From contig JASUSX010000163.1 of the NCBI GenBank assembly GCA_030445875.1, positions 1 to 5,001 of the forward strand: a stretch of 5,001 nt of DNA, written 5' to 3'. The translations under genes were made by a program, and so were the position numbers. Positions 1-5,001 of the stretch are shown in pieces. Under the pieces are notes generated by a model that did no database searches, was not told where the DNA came from, and saw only the letters and a list, made by a program, of their open reading frames with translations. This DNA is from Clostridia bacterium (GTDB taxonomy: Bacteria > Bacillota > DSM-521 > Neomoorellales > Neomoorellaceae). Each line of letters opens with the position of its first letter. Position 1 is the first letter of the stretch.

Positions 1-119
1 TAGCCGAGAAGCACCGGAGCCCGGAGCCTGCTACCTTTCAGCCTATAACAAGTTAGGTTACAGCTTAACCGATGGTACCTTTTTGGCTTTGGCGAACCCT
101 GTTTTTTGGAGGGAAAAAT
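1..119 (+). other. Region before ecfA; possible tail of an unidentified upstream gene
   Basis: I cannot assign this stretch. Two forward frames could be the 3' end of an upstream gene. One is open from position 3 to a TAG at 54-56 and gives a short hydrophilic tail ending in PITS. The other is open from position 2 to a TGA at 131-133 and would overlap ecfA by 14 bases. The third frame has TAG at 1-3. Neither tail is recognisable. ECF operons often place the S component next to the A and T genes, so a tail of that kind is possible but not shown. A small hairpin (GGTTA at 56-60, TAACC at 66-70) is present without a T-run, so it is not a convincing terminator. I see no clear promoter. Confidence 0.3.
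108..113 (+). promoter_or_regulatory. Ribosome binding site that fixes the ecfA start
   Basis: GGAGGG lies six bases before the ATG at 120. The earlier in-frame ATG at 72 has no comparable purine-rich site, and the residues it would add do not belong to the ABC ATPase family. The site therefore decides for the start at 120. Confidence 0.85.
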
Positions 120-965
120 ATGATCCGGGCTGAGAAGATCGAGTTTACCTATCCCAACGGGTTCCGCGCCCTGCAGGGGCTATCCTTTCATATCAAAGCG
201 GGGGAATTTGTGGCCCTTATCGGTGAGAACGGCGCCGGCAAGACCACCCTGTTGAAACTCCTGGGCGGTCTCCTTAAACCCACCGGCGGCCGCCTCCTGG
301 TCGGCGGCCTGGATACCACCCGGGTGCGGGCGGTAGAACTAGCCCGCCGGGTCGGTTTCCTCTTCCAGAACCCGGACCACCAGCTCTTCCTCCCCACCGT
401 CCGGGAAGAACTGGCCTTCGGCCCCCAAAACCTGGGTCTCAAAGCCCGGGCCCTGGCAGAGAAGGTGGCAGAGGCGGCCGCTGCCGTCGGCCTCACCCCT
501 TACCTGGAGGCTAACCCCCGGCAACTGAGCAAAGGCCAGCGCCAGCGGGTGGCCCTGGCCTCCATCCTGGCCATGGAACCGCCGGTCCTGGTCCTGGACG
601 AACCCACCACCGGCCAGGACTACCGCGAAGCCCTGGAAATTATGACCATTATCCAAAAATTACACCACCAGGGTCACACCATACTTTGTGTCAGCCACGA
701 CATGGAGATGGTGGCCCGCTTCGCCGACCGCGCCCTGGTCCTGGGCGGGGGCGAGTTGCTCCTGGACGGCCCCCTGGCCGCTGTCTTCGCCCGGGAGGAC
801 ATCCTGGCGGCCACCGGCCTGCTGCCCCCCCAGGCCGTGCAATTAGCCCGGACTTATCAGAAAGCAGGACTCCTGCCACCGGTGATGACGGTGGAGGAAT
901 TATATGCGGCCATTATTGATGCTTTAAGGGGGGAGAAGGATGCCCGCCAGGTCCTTCCTGCATGA
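120..965 (+). CDS. ecfA: Energy-coupling factor (ECF) transporter ATP-binding protein, EcfA/CbiO type
   Basis: This 281-residue cytoplasmic ATPase powers an ECF-type importer for a vitamin or transition-metal ion. It should dimerise and dock onto EcfT, with ATP hydrolysis driving movement of the S component. All nucleotide-binding motifs are visible: Walker A GENGAGKTT (35-43), a Q-loop in FQNPDHQLF (82-90) typical of this branch, the ABC signature LSKGQRQR (136-143), Walker B VLVLDEP (156-162, with D160 and E161) and the switch histidine in SHD (H193). The signature has K where LSGGQ has its first G, a tolerated variant. Length is normal, with an ECF-style C-terminal extension after the ATPase core. 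The start at 120 is chosen for its GGAGGG site; an ATG at 72 would add 16 unrelated residues. The 3' end overlaps ecfT, implying coupled translation. With one ATPase visible, a CbiO-like homodimer is possible, but a second ATPase gene could lie upstream. The family call is secure; the substrate is unknown. Confidence 0.95.
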   Translation: MIRAEKIEFTYPNGFRALQGLSFHIKAGEFVALIGENGAGKTTLLKLLGGLLKPTGGRLLVGGLDTTRVRAVELARRVGFLFQNPDHQLFLPTVREELAFGPQNLGLKARALAEKVAEAAAAVGLTPYLEANPRQLSKGQRQRVALASILAMEPPVLVLDEPTTGQDYREALEIMTIIQKLHHQGHTILCVSHDMEMVARFADRALVLGGGELLLDGPLAAVFAREDILAATGLLPPQAVQLARTYQKAGLLPPVMTVEELYAAIIDALRGEKDARQVLPA

Positions 966-1695
966 GCTCAATCCCCTGACCAAGGTCGCCTGGTCCCTGG
1001 CCGTCATCACCGTGGCCTTTGCCTTCCAGCAACCCCTGCCCCTCCTGGGCCTCTGGGTCTCCGTTCTGGTCGTCGCCCTGGCGGGGGGGATCTTAAAGAC
1101 GATCCTGCCGGCCATCCGGGGGTTGCTTATCTTTGCCGTCATCTTCATCCTGTTCCAGATCTTTTTGATTGATGAGGGCAACACCGTCTTCACCCTGCTG
1201 CCGGGGTCTGGTTTTGGCCGGGTCACCGACGTTGGTCTCGTAGCCTGCACCATGCTGGCCTTAAGGATGCTGGCCATGACCTCCACCATTCCGGTAATCC
1301 TGGCCACCACCCCGCCCAAAGATATGATCGTGGCCTTCGTCGAGAAACTGCGGGTACCCTACGTCTATGCCCTGATGCTGGTTACTTCCCTCAGGTTTAT
1401 TCCCACCCTGCAGGAGGAATTGAACTTGATCATCCAGGCCCAGCGGGCGCGGGCCTGCGACCTGGAGAGTTGCAATATCTTCCGGCGCCTGACCGGCATC
1501 GTCCCCCTGGCCTTGCCCCTCCTGCTGATGTCCGTTCAGCGGGCGCGGACCATGGCCATCTCCATGGAAACCCGCGGCTTCGGCGCCGGCCCTCGCACGT
1601 CGTTGCGGACTTCTACCTTTCGGACCCTGGATCTGGGGGTAATCGCCGGGTGTTTGTTCCTCACTATGGCCCTGGTGGTCATCGCCCTCCGCTAA
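940..1695 (+). CDS. ecfT: ECF transporter transmembrane coupling protein EcfT (CbiQ family)
   Basis: This 251-residue integral membrane protein is the T component that links the ATPase to the S component of an ECF importer. The N-terminus carries the family motif LNPLTK (10-15). Hydrophobic segments are visible at about 16-29, 33-50, 57-77, 98-121, 140-155, 187-199 and 232-250. The cytoplasmic coupling-helix region has the two short Ala-Arg-Gly-type motifs expected to contact the ATPases: QRARACDLE (168-176), where ARA replaces ARG, and METRGFGAG (209-217), where TRG replaces ARG. Both keep the essential arginine (R171, R212). The ATG at 940 lies inside the ecfA 3' end (26-base overlap) and is preceded by the purine run AAGGGGGGAG at 926-935. 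A terminator follows at 1718-1752, so this is the last gene of its operon. The generic coupling motifs do not reveal whether it serves cobalt, nickel, biotin or another substrate. Confidence 0.93.
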   Translation: MPARSFLHELNPLTKVAWSLAVITVAFAFQQPLPLLGLWVSVLVVALAGGILKTILPAIRGLLIFAVIFILFQIFLIDEGNTVFTLLPGSGFGRVTDVGLVACTMLALRMLAMTSTIPVILATTPPKDMIVAFVEKLRVPYVYALMLVTSLRFIPTLQEELNLIIQAQRARACDLESCNIFRRLTGIVPLALPLLLMSVQRARTMAISMETRGFGAGPRTSLRTSTFRTLDLGVIAGCLFLTMALVVIALR

Positions 1696-1717
1696 AGTTA
1701 AACGAGATTAACGATCC

Positions 1718-1752
1718 GCTCGGGAGGCAAAAGGGCCGTCCCGGGCTTTTTT
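1718..1752 (+). terminator. Rho-independent terminator of the ecfA-ecfT operon
   Basis: GCTCGGGA (1718-1725) pairs with TCCCGGGC (1739-1746) over eight base pairs including one G-U wobble. GGC (1726-1728) can also pair with GCC (1735-1737) inside the loop. Six T residues follow at 1747-1752. It starts 22 bases after the ecfT stop codon. Confidence 0.85.
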
Positions 1753-1769
1753 ACTGGTTCCTTCATTAT

Positions 1770-1789
1770 TAAACTAGACTAAACTAGAG
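1770..1789. repeat. Tandem 10-base direct repeat
   Basis: TAAACTAGAC (1770-1779) is followed immediately by TAAACTAGAG (1780-1789), nine of ten bases identical. The ten-base period is close to one helical turn, so a protein could contact both copies on one face. It lies between two terminator-like hairpins and about 80 bases upstream of the predicted promoter. With only two copies, chance is a real alternative. Confidence 0.4.
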
Positions 1790-1807
1790 TTGTTGTTCCT
1801 GTTTGTT

Positions 1808-1830
1808 AAGCTCATTAATGGGCTTTTTCT
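1808..1830 (+). terminator. Second, weaker terminator-like hairpin
   Basis: AAGCTCA (1808-1814) pairs with TGGGCTT (1819-1825) around a TTAA loop, seven base pairs with one G-U wobble. T residues continue at 1826-1828 and 1830, broken by a C. It could back up the terminator at 1718-1752. On the minus strand the hairpin is not followed by a T-run, so it would act only on forward transcription. Confidence 0.5.
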
Positions 1831-1870
1831 ATACGTGGTGACGCGTTTGGCGGCCTCTCTGTACGCCTGC

Positions 1871-1899
1871 ATGTCATCCCGTTTACCGGCTGCGATAAT
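1871..1899 (+). promoter_or_regulatory. Predicted sigma-A promoter (extended -10) for the beta-propeller gene
   Basis: ATGTCA (1871-1876, four of six matches to TTGACA) is separated by 17 bases from GATAAT (1894-1899, five of six matches to TATAAT). TG at 1891-1892, one base before the -10 box, makes an extended -10 element. Transcription would begin near 1906 and leave an untranslated leader of about 125 bases. This was found by eye and is not tested. Confidence 0.5.
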
Positions 1900-1931
1900 A
1901 ATGACCACCAATGCGTCGAGGCGGGTAATAA

Positions 1932-1998
1932 ATTTTGCCGAGCACGGGAACCGGGAGGGGACAGCTAGCGTCTATATAGTAAATGAGACAGGCAAAAT
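1932..1998 (+). promoter_or_regulatory. Stem-loop in the 5' leader of the beta-propeller gene
   Basis: ATTTTGCC (1932-1939) is perfectly complementary to GGCAAAAT (1991-1998), forming an eight-pair stem that closes a 51-base loop. Inside it, GTCTAT (1970-1975) can pair with ATGAGAC (1983-1989) with one bulged G. Just downstream, CCGT (2011-2014) pairs with ACGG (2019-2022) around AAGG, which would partly mask the ribosome binding site. The arrangement suggests a structured regulatory leader. I could not match it to a known riboswitch class. Confidence 0.35.
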
Positions 1999-2014
1999 CC
2001 ACCATAACATCCGT

Positions 2015-2025
2015 AAGGACGGTGA
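2015..2025 (+). promoter_or_regulatory. Ribosome binding site favouring the start at 2031
   Basis: AAGGA (2015-2019) and GGTGA (2021-2025) precede the ATG at 2031 by 11 and 5 bases. The alternative in-frame ATG at 1983 has its nearest purine-rich run (GGGAGGGG, 1953-1960) more than 20 bases away, too far to serve it. Confidence 0.6.
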
Positions 2026-2030
2026 AGCTG

Positions 2031-4166
2031 ATGAAAAGGTTGCTGTTCTTCCTCTTGCCGGCCCTTTGCCTGGCCCTGGTTCTCCTGGTTACCTCCGGGT
2101 CGGTCCCGGCCCTGACCCGGCTTTTAAGTGGGGCGGCCTTCGGGGCCAGCGGCGCCGGTGGGTCCGGGGATGGTCAGGACCGGCCGCCGGAACTGCCGGT
2201 GGTGGGTTCCTACGCCAACCTGAAGGCCCTGCTGGAGCAGGCGCAGCGGGAGAGCCCCGTTTACGGTGCCGATGTCATGACGATGAAATCCGGCATGGCG
2301 GCCGACACGGTCCAGGAGGCCGCGCCGATGCGAGCGCCGGCCGCGGCCCCGGGAGCGGACTACTCCCGCACCAACGTCCAGGTAGCCGGTGTGGACGAGG
2401 CCGACCTGGTCAAAACCGACGGCCAGTACATCTACCAGGTCAACGGCCGGCGGGTGGTGGTGGCGCGGGCCTACCCGGCGGCGACGATGCAGGTGACCAG
2501 CATCCTGGCCTTTCCGGAAGGTGAATTCACCCCGCAGGAGCTCTACGTCGACGAGCAATACCTGGTAGTCATCGGGTCTACCTATAGGTATATTCCCTGG
2601 CAAACGCCCGGGCCGTCCTTAAAACCGCAAAGCGGACCCGCCGGGTCTGCCCCGCAGATCTATCCCCCGCCCCCGCGCCGGGAAACGACAGTCAAAGCAG
2701 TTATTTACGACCTGGGTGACAGGGCGCACCTGAAAAAAGTCCGGGAAGTGGAACTGGAAGGTAATTACGTTTCCTCCCGTAAGATCGGCGCTGCCCTGTA
2801 CCTGGTGGCCAATCGCTACCTGGATTACTACCACATTATGAACGAGAAGGGGGAGGCGCGGCCGGCTTACCGCGATTCAGCCCGCGAATCCGGCTGGGTA
2901 CCCGTTGATTACCAGCACATCCGCTACTTCCCCGACTTTGTCGATCCCAATTACCTGCTGGTAGCCGGTCTGGACCTGGATCGCCAGCAGGAGGAAATGC
3001 AGGTGGCCACCTATCTGGGCGCCGGGCAAAACATCTACGCTTCCCCGGAGAACCTGTATGTAGCTGTTACCCATTACCGGGTAGCGGAGGTCAGGCCCCT
3101 GCCGCAGCCCACTCCCGGCCTGCAGCCGGACACGTCGGTGTCATCCGGGGCGGTACCGCCGGCCCGGCCCTTTATCTGGCCCGGGCCGGCTGGAGATACC
3201 GGAACTACTCTGTATAAATTTGCCCTGGAACAGGGACGTACAAAGTACCTGGCCCGGGGCGAAGTTCCGGGAACGATCCTGAACCAGTTCTCCATGGACG
3301 AGTACCAGGGTTACTTCCGCGTGGCCACCACCAGGGGTGAGGTCTGGCGCAACGACGTCTATACCGCTAAGAATAACGTCTACATCCTCGATGCGGGGCT
3401 GCAGGTGGCAGGCCGGCTGGAAGACATCGCCCCCGGCGAGCGCATCTATTCCGTACGGTTCATGGGCGGCCGCGGCTACATGGTCACCTTTAAGAAGGTT
3501 GACCCCCTTTTTGTCATCGACCTCCAGGACGCGCAGCAGCCGAAGATTTTGGGCGCCCTGAAGATCCCCGGCTACAGCGATTACCTGCACCCCTATGACG
3601 AGAACCATATCATCGGTTTTGGCAAGGATACCATCGAGATGCCGGTCAAAGACTTCCAGGGTAACGAACAGAATACCATGGCCTTTTACCAGGGGATGAA
3701 GATGGCCCTTTTCGACGTCAGCGATGTCCAGCACCCGGTGGAGAAATACAAGGAGATCATCGGCGACCGCGGCACCGACTCCGAACTGCTGCGTAACCAC
3801 AAGGCCCTGCTTTTTGACCGGGAGAAGGGCTTGCTGGCCTTCCCCGTCACCGTCATGGAAGTGAAAAATAAGACAGCGGTGCGGCCCGGCGGCCCGCCGG
3901 CTTACGGTGAGTTCACCTTCCAGGGGGCCTACGTTTATAATATTAACCTGGAGCAGGGCTTTACCCTGCGCGGCCGGATCACCCACCTGGACGACCAGGA
4001 CTACTTGAGGGCCGGGCAGCAGTGGTACGATAGCCCGAAAAACGTAAACCGCATCCTCTACATCGACAATTCTCTATACACCCTGTCTCAGGCCATGATC
4101 AAGGCCCACGACCTGGCCACCCTGCAGGAACAAAACACCCTGGCTATACCGGCGGAGGAAAGATAG
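2031..4166 (+). CDS. Secreted or membrane-anchored beta-propeller domain protein (PF09826 family)
   Basis: This 711-residue extracytoplasmic protein is of unknown function. An N-terminal export signal is clear: MKR followed by a long hydrophobic core (about 4-20), then SGSVPA as a possible cleavage site near residue 27. C13 is not in a lipobox. After a linker, the family's blocks appear in order: TNVQVAGVDEADLVKTDG (114-131), RFMGGRGYMVTFKKVDPL (476-493), SDYLHPYDENHIIGFGKDT (around 520), MKMALFDVSD (556-565), IGDRGTDSELLRNHKALLF (from 577), QGAYVYNI (631-638) and VNRILYIDNSLYTLS (672-686). Two proline-rich loops interrupt the propeller at about 192-217 and 358-385. Overall length looks normal for the family. 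The start at 2031 is preferred because it has an adjacent ribosome binding site and places the signal peptide at the N-terminus; an ATG at 1983 would add 16 polar residues. The gene has its own predicted promoter and terminator. No catalytic residues are evident. The family call is strong; the role and ligand are unknown. Confidence 0.92.
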   Translation: MKRLLFFLLPALCLALVLLVTSGSVPALTRLLSGAAFGASGAGGSGDGQDRPPELPVVGSYANLKALLEQAQRESPVYGADVMTMKSGMAADTVQEAAPMRAPAAAPGADYSRTNVQVAGVDEADLVKTDGQYIYQVNGRRVVVARAYPAATMQVTSILAFPEGEFTPQELYVDEQYLVVIGSTYRYIPWQTPGPSLKPQSGPAGSAPQIYPPPPRRETTVKAVIYDLGDRAHLKKVREVELEGNYVSSRKIGAALYLVANRYLDYYHIMNEKGEARPAYRDSARESGWVPVDYQHIRYFPDFVDPNYLLVAGLDLDRQQEEMQVATYLGAGQNIYASPENLYVAVTHYRVAEVRPLPQPTPGLQPDTSVSSGAVPPARPFIWPGPAGDTGTTLYKFALEQGRTKYLARGEVPGTILNQFSMDEYQGYFRVATTRGEVWRNDVYTAKNNVYILDAGLQVAGRLEDIAPGERIYSVRFMGGRGYMVTFKKVDPLFVIDLQDAQQPKILGALKIPGYSDYLHPYDENHIIGFGKDTIEMPVKDFQGNEQNTMAFYQGMKMALFDVSDVQHPVEKYKEIIGDRGTDSELLRNHKALLFDREKGLLAFPVTVMEVKNKTAVRPGGPPAYGEFTFQGAYVYNINLEQGFTLRGRITHLDDQDYLRAGQQWYDSPKNVNRILYIDNSLYTLSQAMIKAHDLATLQEQNTLAIPAEER

Positions 4167-4187
4167 ACAGTAACAGCGGCTCTACAG

Positions 4188-4226
4188 AAAGCCCGGCAAT
4201 GGTTGTCATACCATTGCCGGGTTTTT
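4188..4226 (+). terminator. Strong Rho-independent terminator of the beta-propeller gene
   Basis: CCCGGCAATGG (4192-4202) pairs perfectly with CCATTGCCGGG (4211-4221), eleven base pairs around an eight-base loop. Five T residues follow at 4222-4226. AAAG at 4188-4191 can pair with the first Ts and lengthen the stem. It lies about 25 bases after the stop codon. Confidence 0.95.
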
Positions 4227-4243
4227 GCTGGAGGGCCGCCCGA

Positions 4244-4269
4244 TTAACGGCTGAGCGGATTGCCGTTGA
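4244..4269. repeat. Short inverted repeat in the spacer before the LigD-like gene
   Basis: TTAACGGC (4244-4251) pairs with GCCGTTGA (4262-4269), eight pairs with one G-U wobble around a ten-base loop. There is no T-run, so it is not a terminator. It could be an operator or a chance hairpin. Confidence 0.3.
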
Positions 4270-4389
4270 GGGAAACAAAATGCCCGGAAAAGGGTATGAT
4301 TGGTAAGGCTGCCCGGGATTTGCAGCGGTTGCGCCGGCCGGGGGTGACCCAGTATCAGGGGAAACAGGCAGGCGCGGCGAGGGGTATGA
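4270..4389 (+). repeat. Two copies of a two-box element upstream of the LigD-like gene
   Basis: GGGAAACA (4270-4277) followed by GGGTATGA (4292-4299) recurs as GGGAAACA (4359-4366) followed by GGGTATGA (4382-4389). Box starts are 22 and 23 bases apart, and the copies are offset by about 90 bases. The sequence between the boxes is poorly conserved. Paired short boxes with variable spacing look like promoter elements: a GAAAC box 17-18 bases before GTAT resembles the -35/-10 layout of some ECF sigma factors, such as Bacillus SigW, although SigW promoters have CGTA rather than GGTA. TATGAT (4295-4300) is also a near-consensus sigma-A -10 box, but GAAACA at 4272-4277 is a poor -35 for it. Function is unproven. 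Confidence 0.45.
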
Positions 4390-4421
4390 GCCTTAACCGG
4401 GATGGGGGAGACTACAGGTAA
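4296..4421 (+). CDS. Possible 41-residue basic small protein (doubtful)
   Basis: An ATG at 4296, preceded by AAAAGGG, opens a 41-codon frame to TAA at 4419-4421, which is 32 bases before the LigD-like start. The product would be rich in Arg and Lys (MIGKAARDLQRLRRPG at its N-terminus), without a membrane segment or recognisable domain. Its ATG coincides with the first GGGTATGA box, and a second in-frame ATG at 4386 coincides with the second. It may be a small leader peptide or simply spacer DNA; I lean to the latter. Confidence 0.15.
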   Translation: MIGKAARDLQRLRRPGVTQYQGKQAGAARGMSLNRDGGDYR

Positions 4422-4453
4422 TACTGGAGGCGAAAGGGGTTTGCTTTAGAAGA

Positions 4454-5001
4454 ATGCAACATGAGGATCCTGGAACACCGGCACCAGCAACTGCCGAACG
4501 GCCGTACCCATCGCCCCTACTACCACCGGCTATACTAGCGCGGGAGCAAGGCGGGCAAGAGACACAATTTGAATTGACCAACCTGGACAAGGTTTTCTGG
4601 CCGGAAGGCCTCACCAAATGGGATCTGATTCAATATTATGTCGACATGGCCCCCGTCATCCTGCCTTACCTGCGGGACCGCCCCCTGGTCCTGAAGCGCT
4701 ACCCGGACGGCATTACAGGGGAGGCCTTTTACCAGAAAGAGTGCCCGACCTACGCTCCGGGCTGGATAGCCACGGCGCCAATCTACCACGCCGACAGCAA
4801 TAAGACCATCAATTACATCGTGGGTAACAACGCCGCCACCCTGATCTGGCTGGCCAACCAGGGCTGCATCGAGATCCATGCCTGGCTCTCCCGCGCTGGC
4901 CGCCTGGAATACCCGGATATCGCTGTCATGGATCTCGATCCTGCGGCAGGGGCAACCTTTGCTGATGTGCTGGAAATCGCCCTCCTGGTCAACCAGGCTT
5001 T
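4454..5001 (+). CDS. LigD-type DNA polymerase/primase domain protein, 3' end beyond window
   Basis: The first 182 codons of a protein with the polymerase domain (PolDom) of DNA ligase D are present. This family of the archaeo-eukaryotic primase superfamily fills gaps and adds nucleotides, preferring ribonucleotides, during Ku-dependent non-homologous end joining. Recognisable blocks are LTNLDKVFWPEGLTKWD (41-57), RPLVLKRYPDG (76-86), FYQKECP (92-98), NYIVGNNAATLIWLANQ (about 119-135), IEIHAWLSR (139-147) and VMDLDP (158-163), whose D160 and D162 should bind the catalytic metals. The later primase motifs (an S-x-H block and a third aspartate) would lie past the window. The ATG at 4454 is the only ATG, GTG or TTG between the in-frame stop at 4394-4396 and the domain start. 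Its best ribosome site, AAAGGGG at 4433-4439, is 14 bases away, a poor spacing. Residues 1-40 form a Pro/Ala-rich extension. Whether a ligase or nuclease domain is fused, or ku lies nearby, cannot be seen. Confidence 0.9.
   Translation, partial: MQHEDPGTPAPATAERPYPSPLLPPAILAREQGGQETQFELTNLDKVFWPEGLTKWDLIQYYVDMAPVILPYLRDRPLVLKRYPDGITGEAFYQKECPTYAPGWIATAPIYHADSNKTINYIVGNNAATLIWLANQGCIEIHAWLSRAGRLEYPDIAVMDLDPAAGATFADVLEIALLVNQA

Noticed and set aside
72..119. Sixteen-codon N-terminal extension of ecfA
   Set aside because: The ATG at 72 lacks a ribosome site, whereas GGAGGG sits correctly before the ATG at 120, where the ATPase family sequence begins.
924..1319. Minus-strand frame of 131 codons across ecfT
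   Set aside because: It is the antisense of a well-supported membrane protein gene, and its translation has no recognisable domain.
1975..1980. TATAGT as a -10 box just before the ATG at 1983
   Set aside because: There is no acceptable -35 element 16-18 bases upstream (CGGGAG is there). The promoter at 1871-1899 is better.
1932..1998. Resemblance of the leader to the c-di-AMP (ydaO/yuaA) riboswitch: TTTTGCCGA, GGGAACCGGG, GACAGCTA and a closing GCC/GGC stem
   Set aside because: The loop of 51 bases is much too short for that class, which needs over 100 bases and two pseudo-symmetric binding halves. I treat the shared words as chance unless a covariance scan says otherwise.
1790..2524. Forward frame of 244 codons from a TTG, overlapping the beta-propeller gene start
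   Set aside because: It has no ribosome binding site, and its second half is a frame-shifted low-complexity Gly/Arg/Pro reading of the real gene. Its first half runs through the predicted promoter and leader.
3141..3986. Open frame of 281 codons on the minus strand inside the beta-propeller gene
   Set aside because: The plus-strand frame matches PF09826 along its length. The antisense frame stays open because GC-biased codons leave few stops on the opposite strand, and its translation shows no recognisable domain.
4320..4358. Sigma-A-like pairs TTGCAG or TTGCGC with TATCAG before the LigD-like gene
   Set aside because: The matches are too weak (three or four of six at each box), and the TTGCAG pairing has unsuitable spacing.

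Overview
The window reads as chromosomal DNA from a Gram-positive, GC-rich Firmicute. Codons in the genes mostly end in G or C, ribosome binding sites are strong and purine-rich, and terminators are hairpins with a T-run. The gene content is an ECF transporter module, a secreted PF09826 beta-propeller and a LigD-type polymerase domain. This gene style suggests a thermophilic clostridium such as Moorella or a relative. That placement is inference; no search was possible.

Layout, all genes on the + strand. Positions 1-119 hold the end of something upstream that I cannot assign. Positions 120-1695 are a two-gene operon in which the cytoplasmic ATPase (EcfA/CbiO type) overlaps by 26 bases the membrane-coupling protein (EcfT/CbiQ type). 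No substrate-binding S component lies in the window, so the transported vitamin or metal ion cannot be named. The operon ends at a hairpin terminator (1718-1752), and a weaker terminator-like hairpin follows (1808-1830).

A non-coding stretch then carries a plausible extended -10 promoter (1871-1899) and a leader of about 125 bases that can fold. It precedes a 711-residue secreted or membrane-anchored beta-propeller protein (2031-4166), which has a very strong terminator (4188-4226). About 225 bases of spacer follow, containing a two-box direct repeat upstream of the last gene. That gene is the start of a LigD-type polymerase/primase domain (4454 to the window end), normally part of bacterial non-homologous end joining.

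The three units look independently transcribed: terminators separate them and their functions (import, cell surface, DNA repair) are not obviously linked. The coding content is conventional. The parts most worth a second look are the folded leader before the beta-propeller gene and the repeated two-box element before the polymerase gene. I found no CRISPR array, mobile element, tRNA or rRNA.
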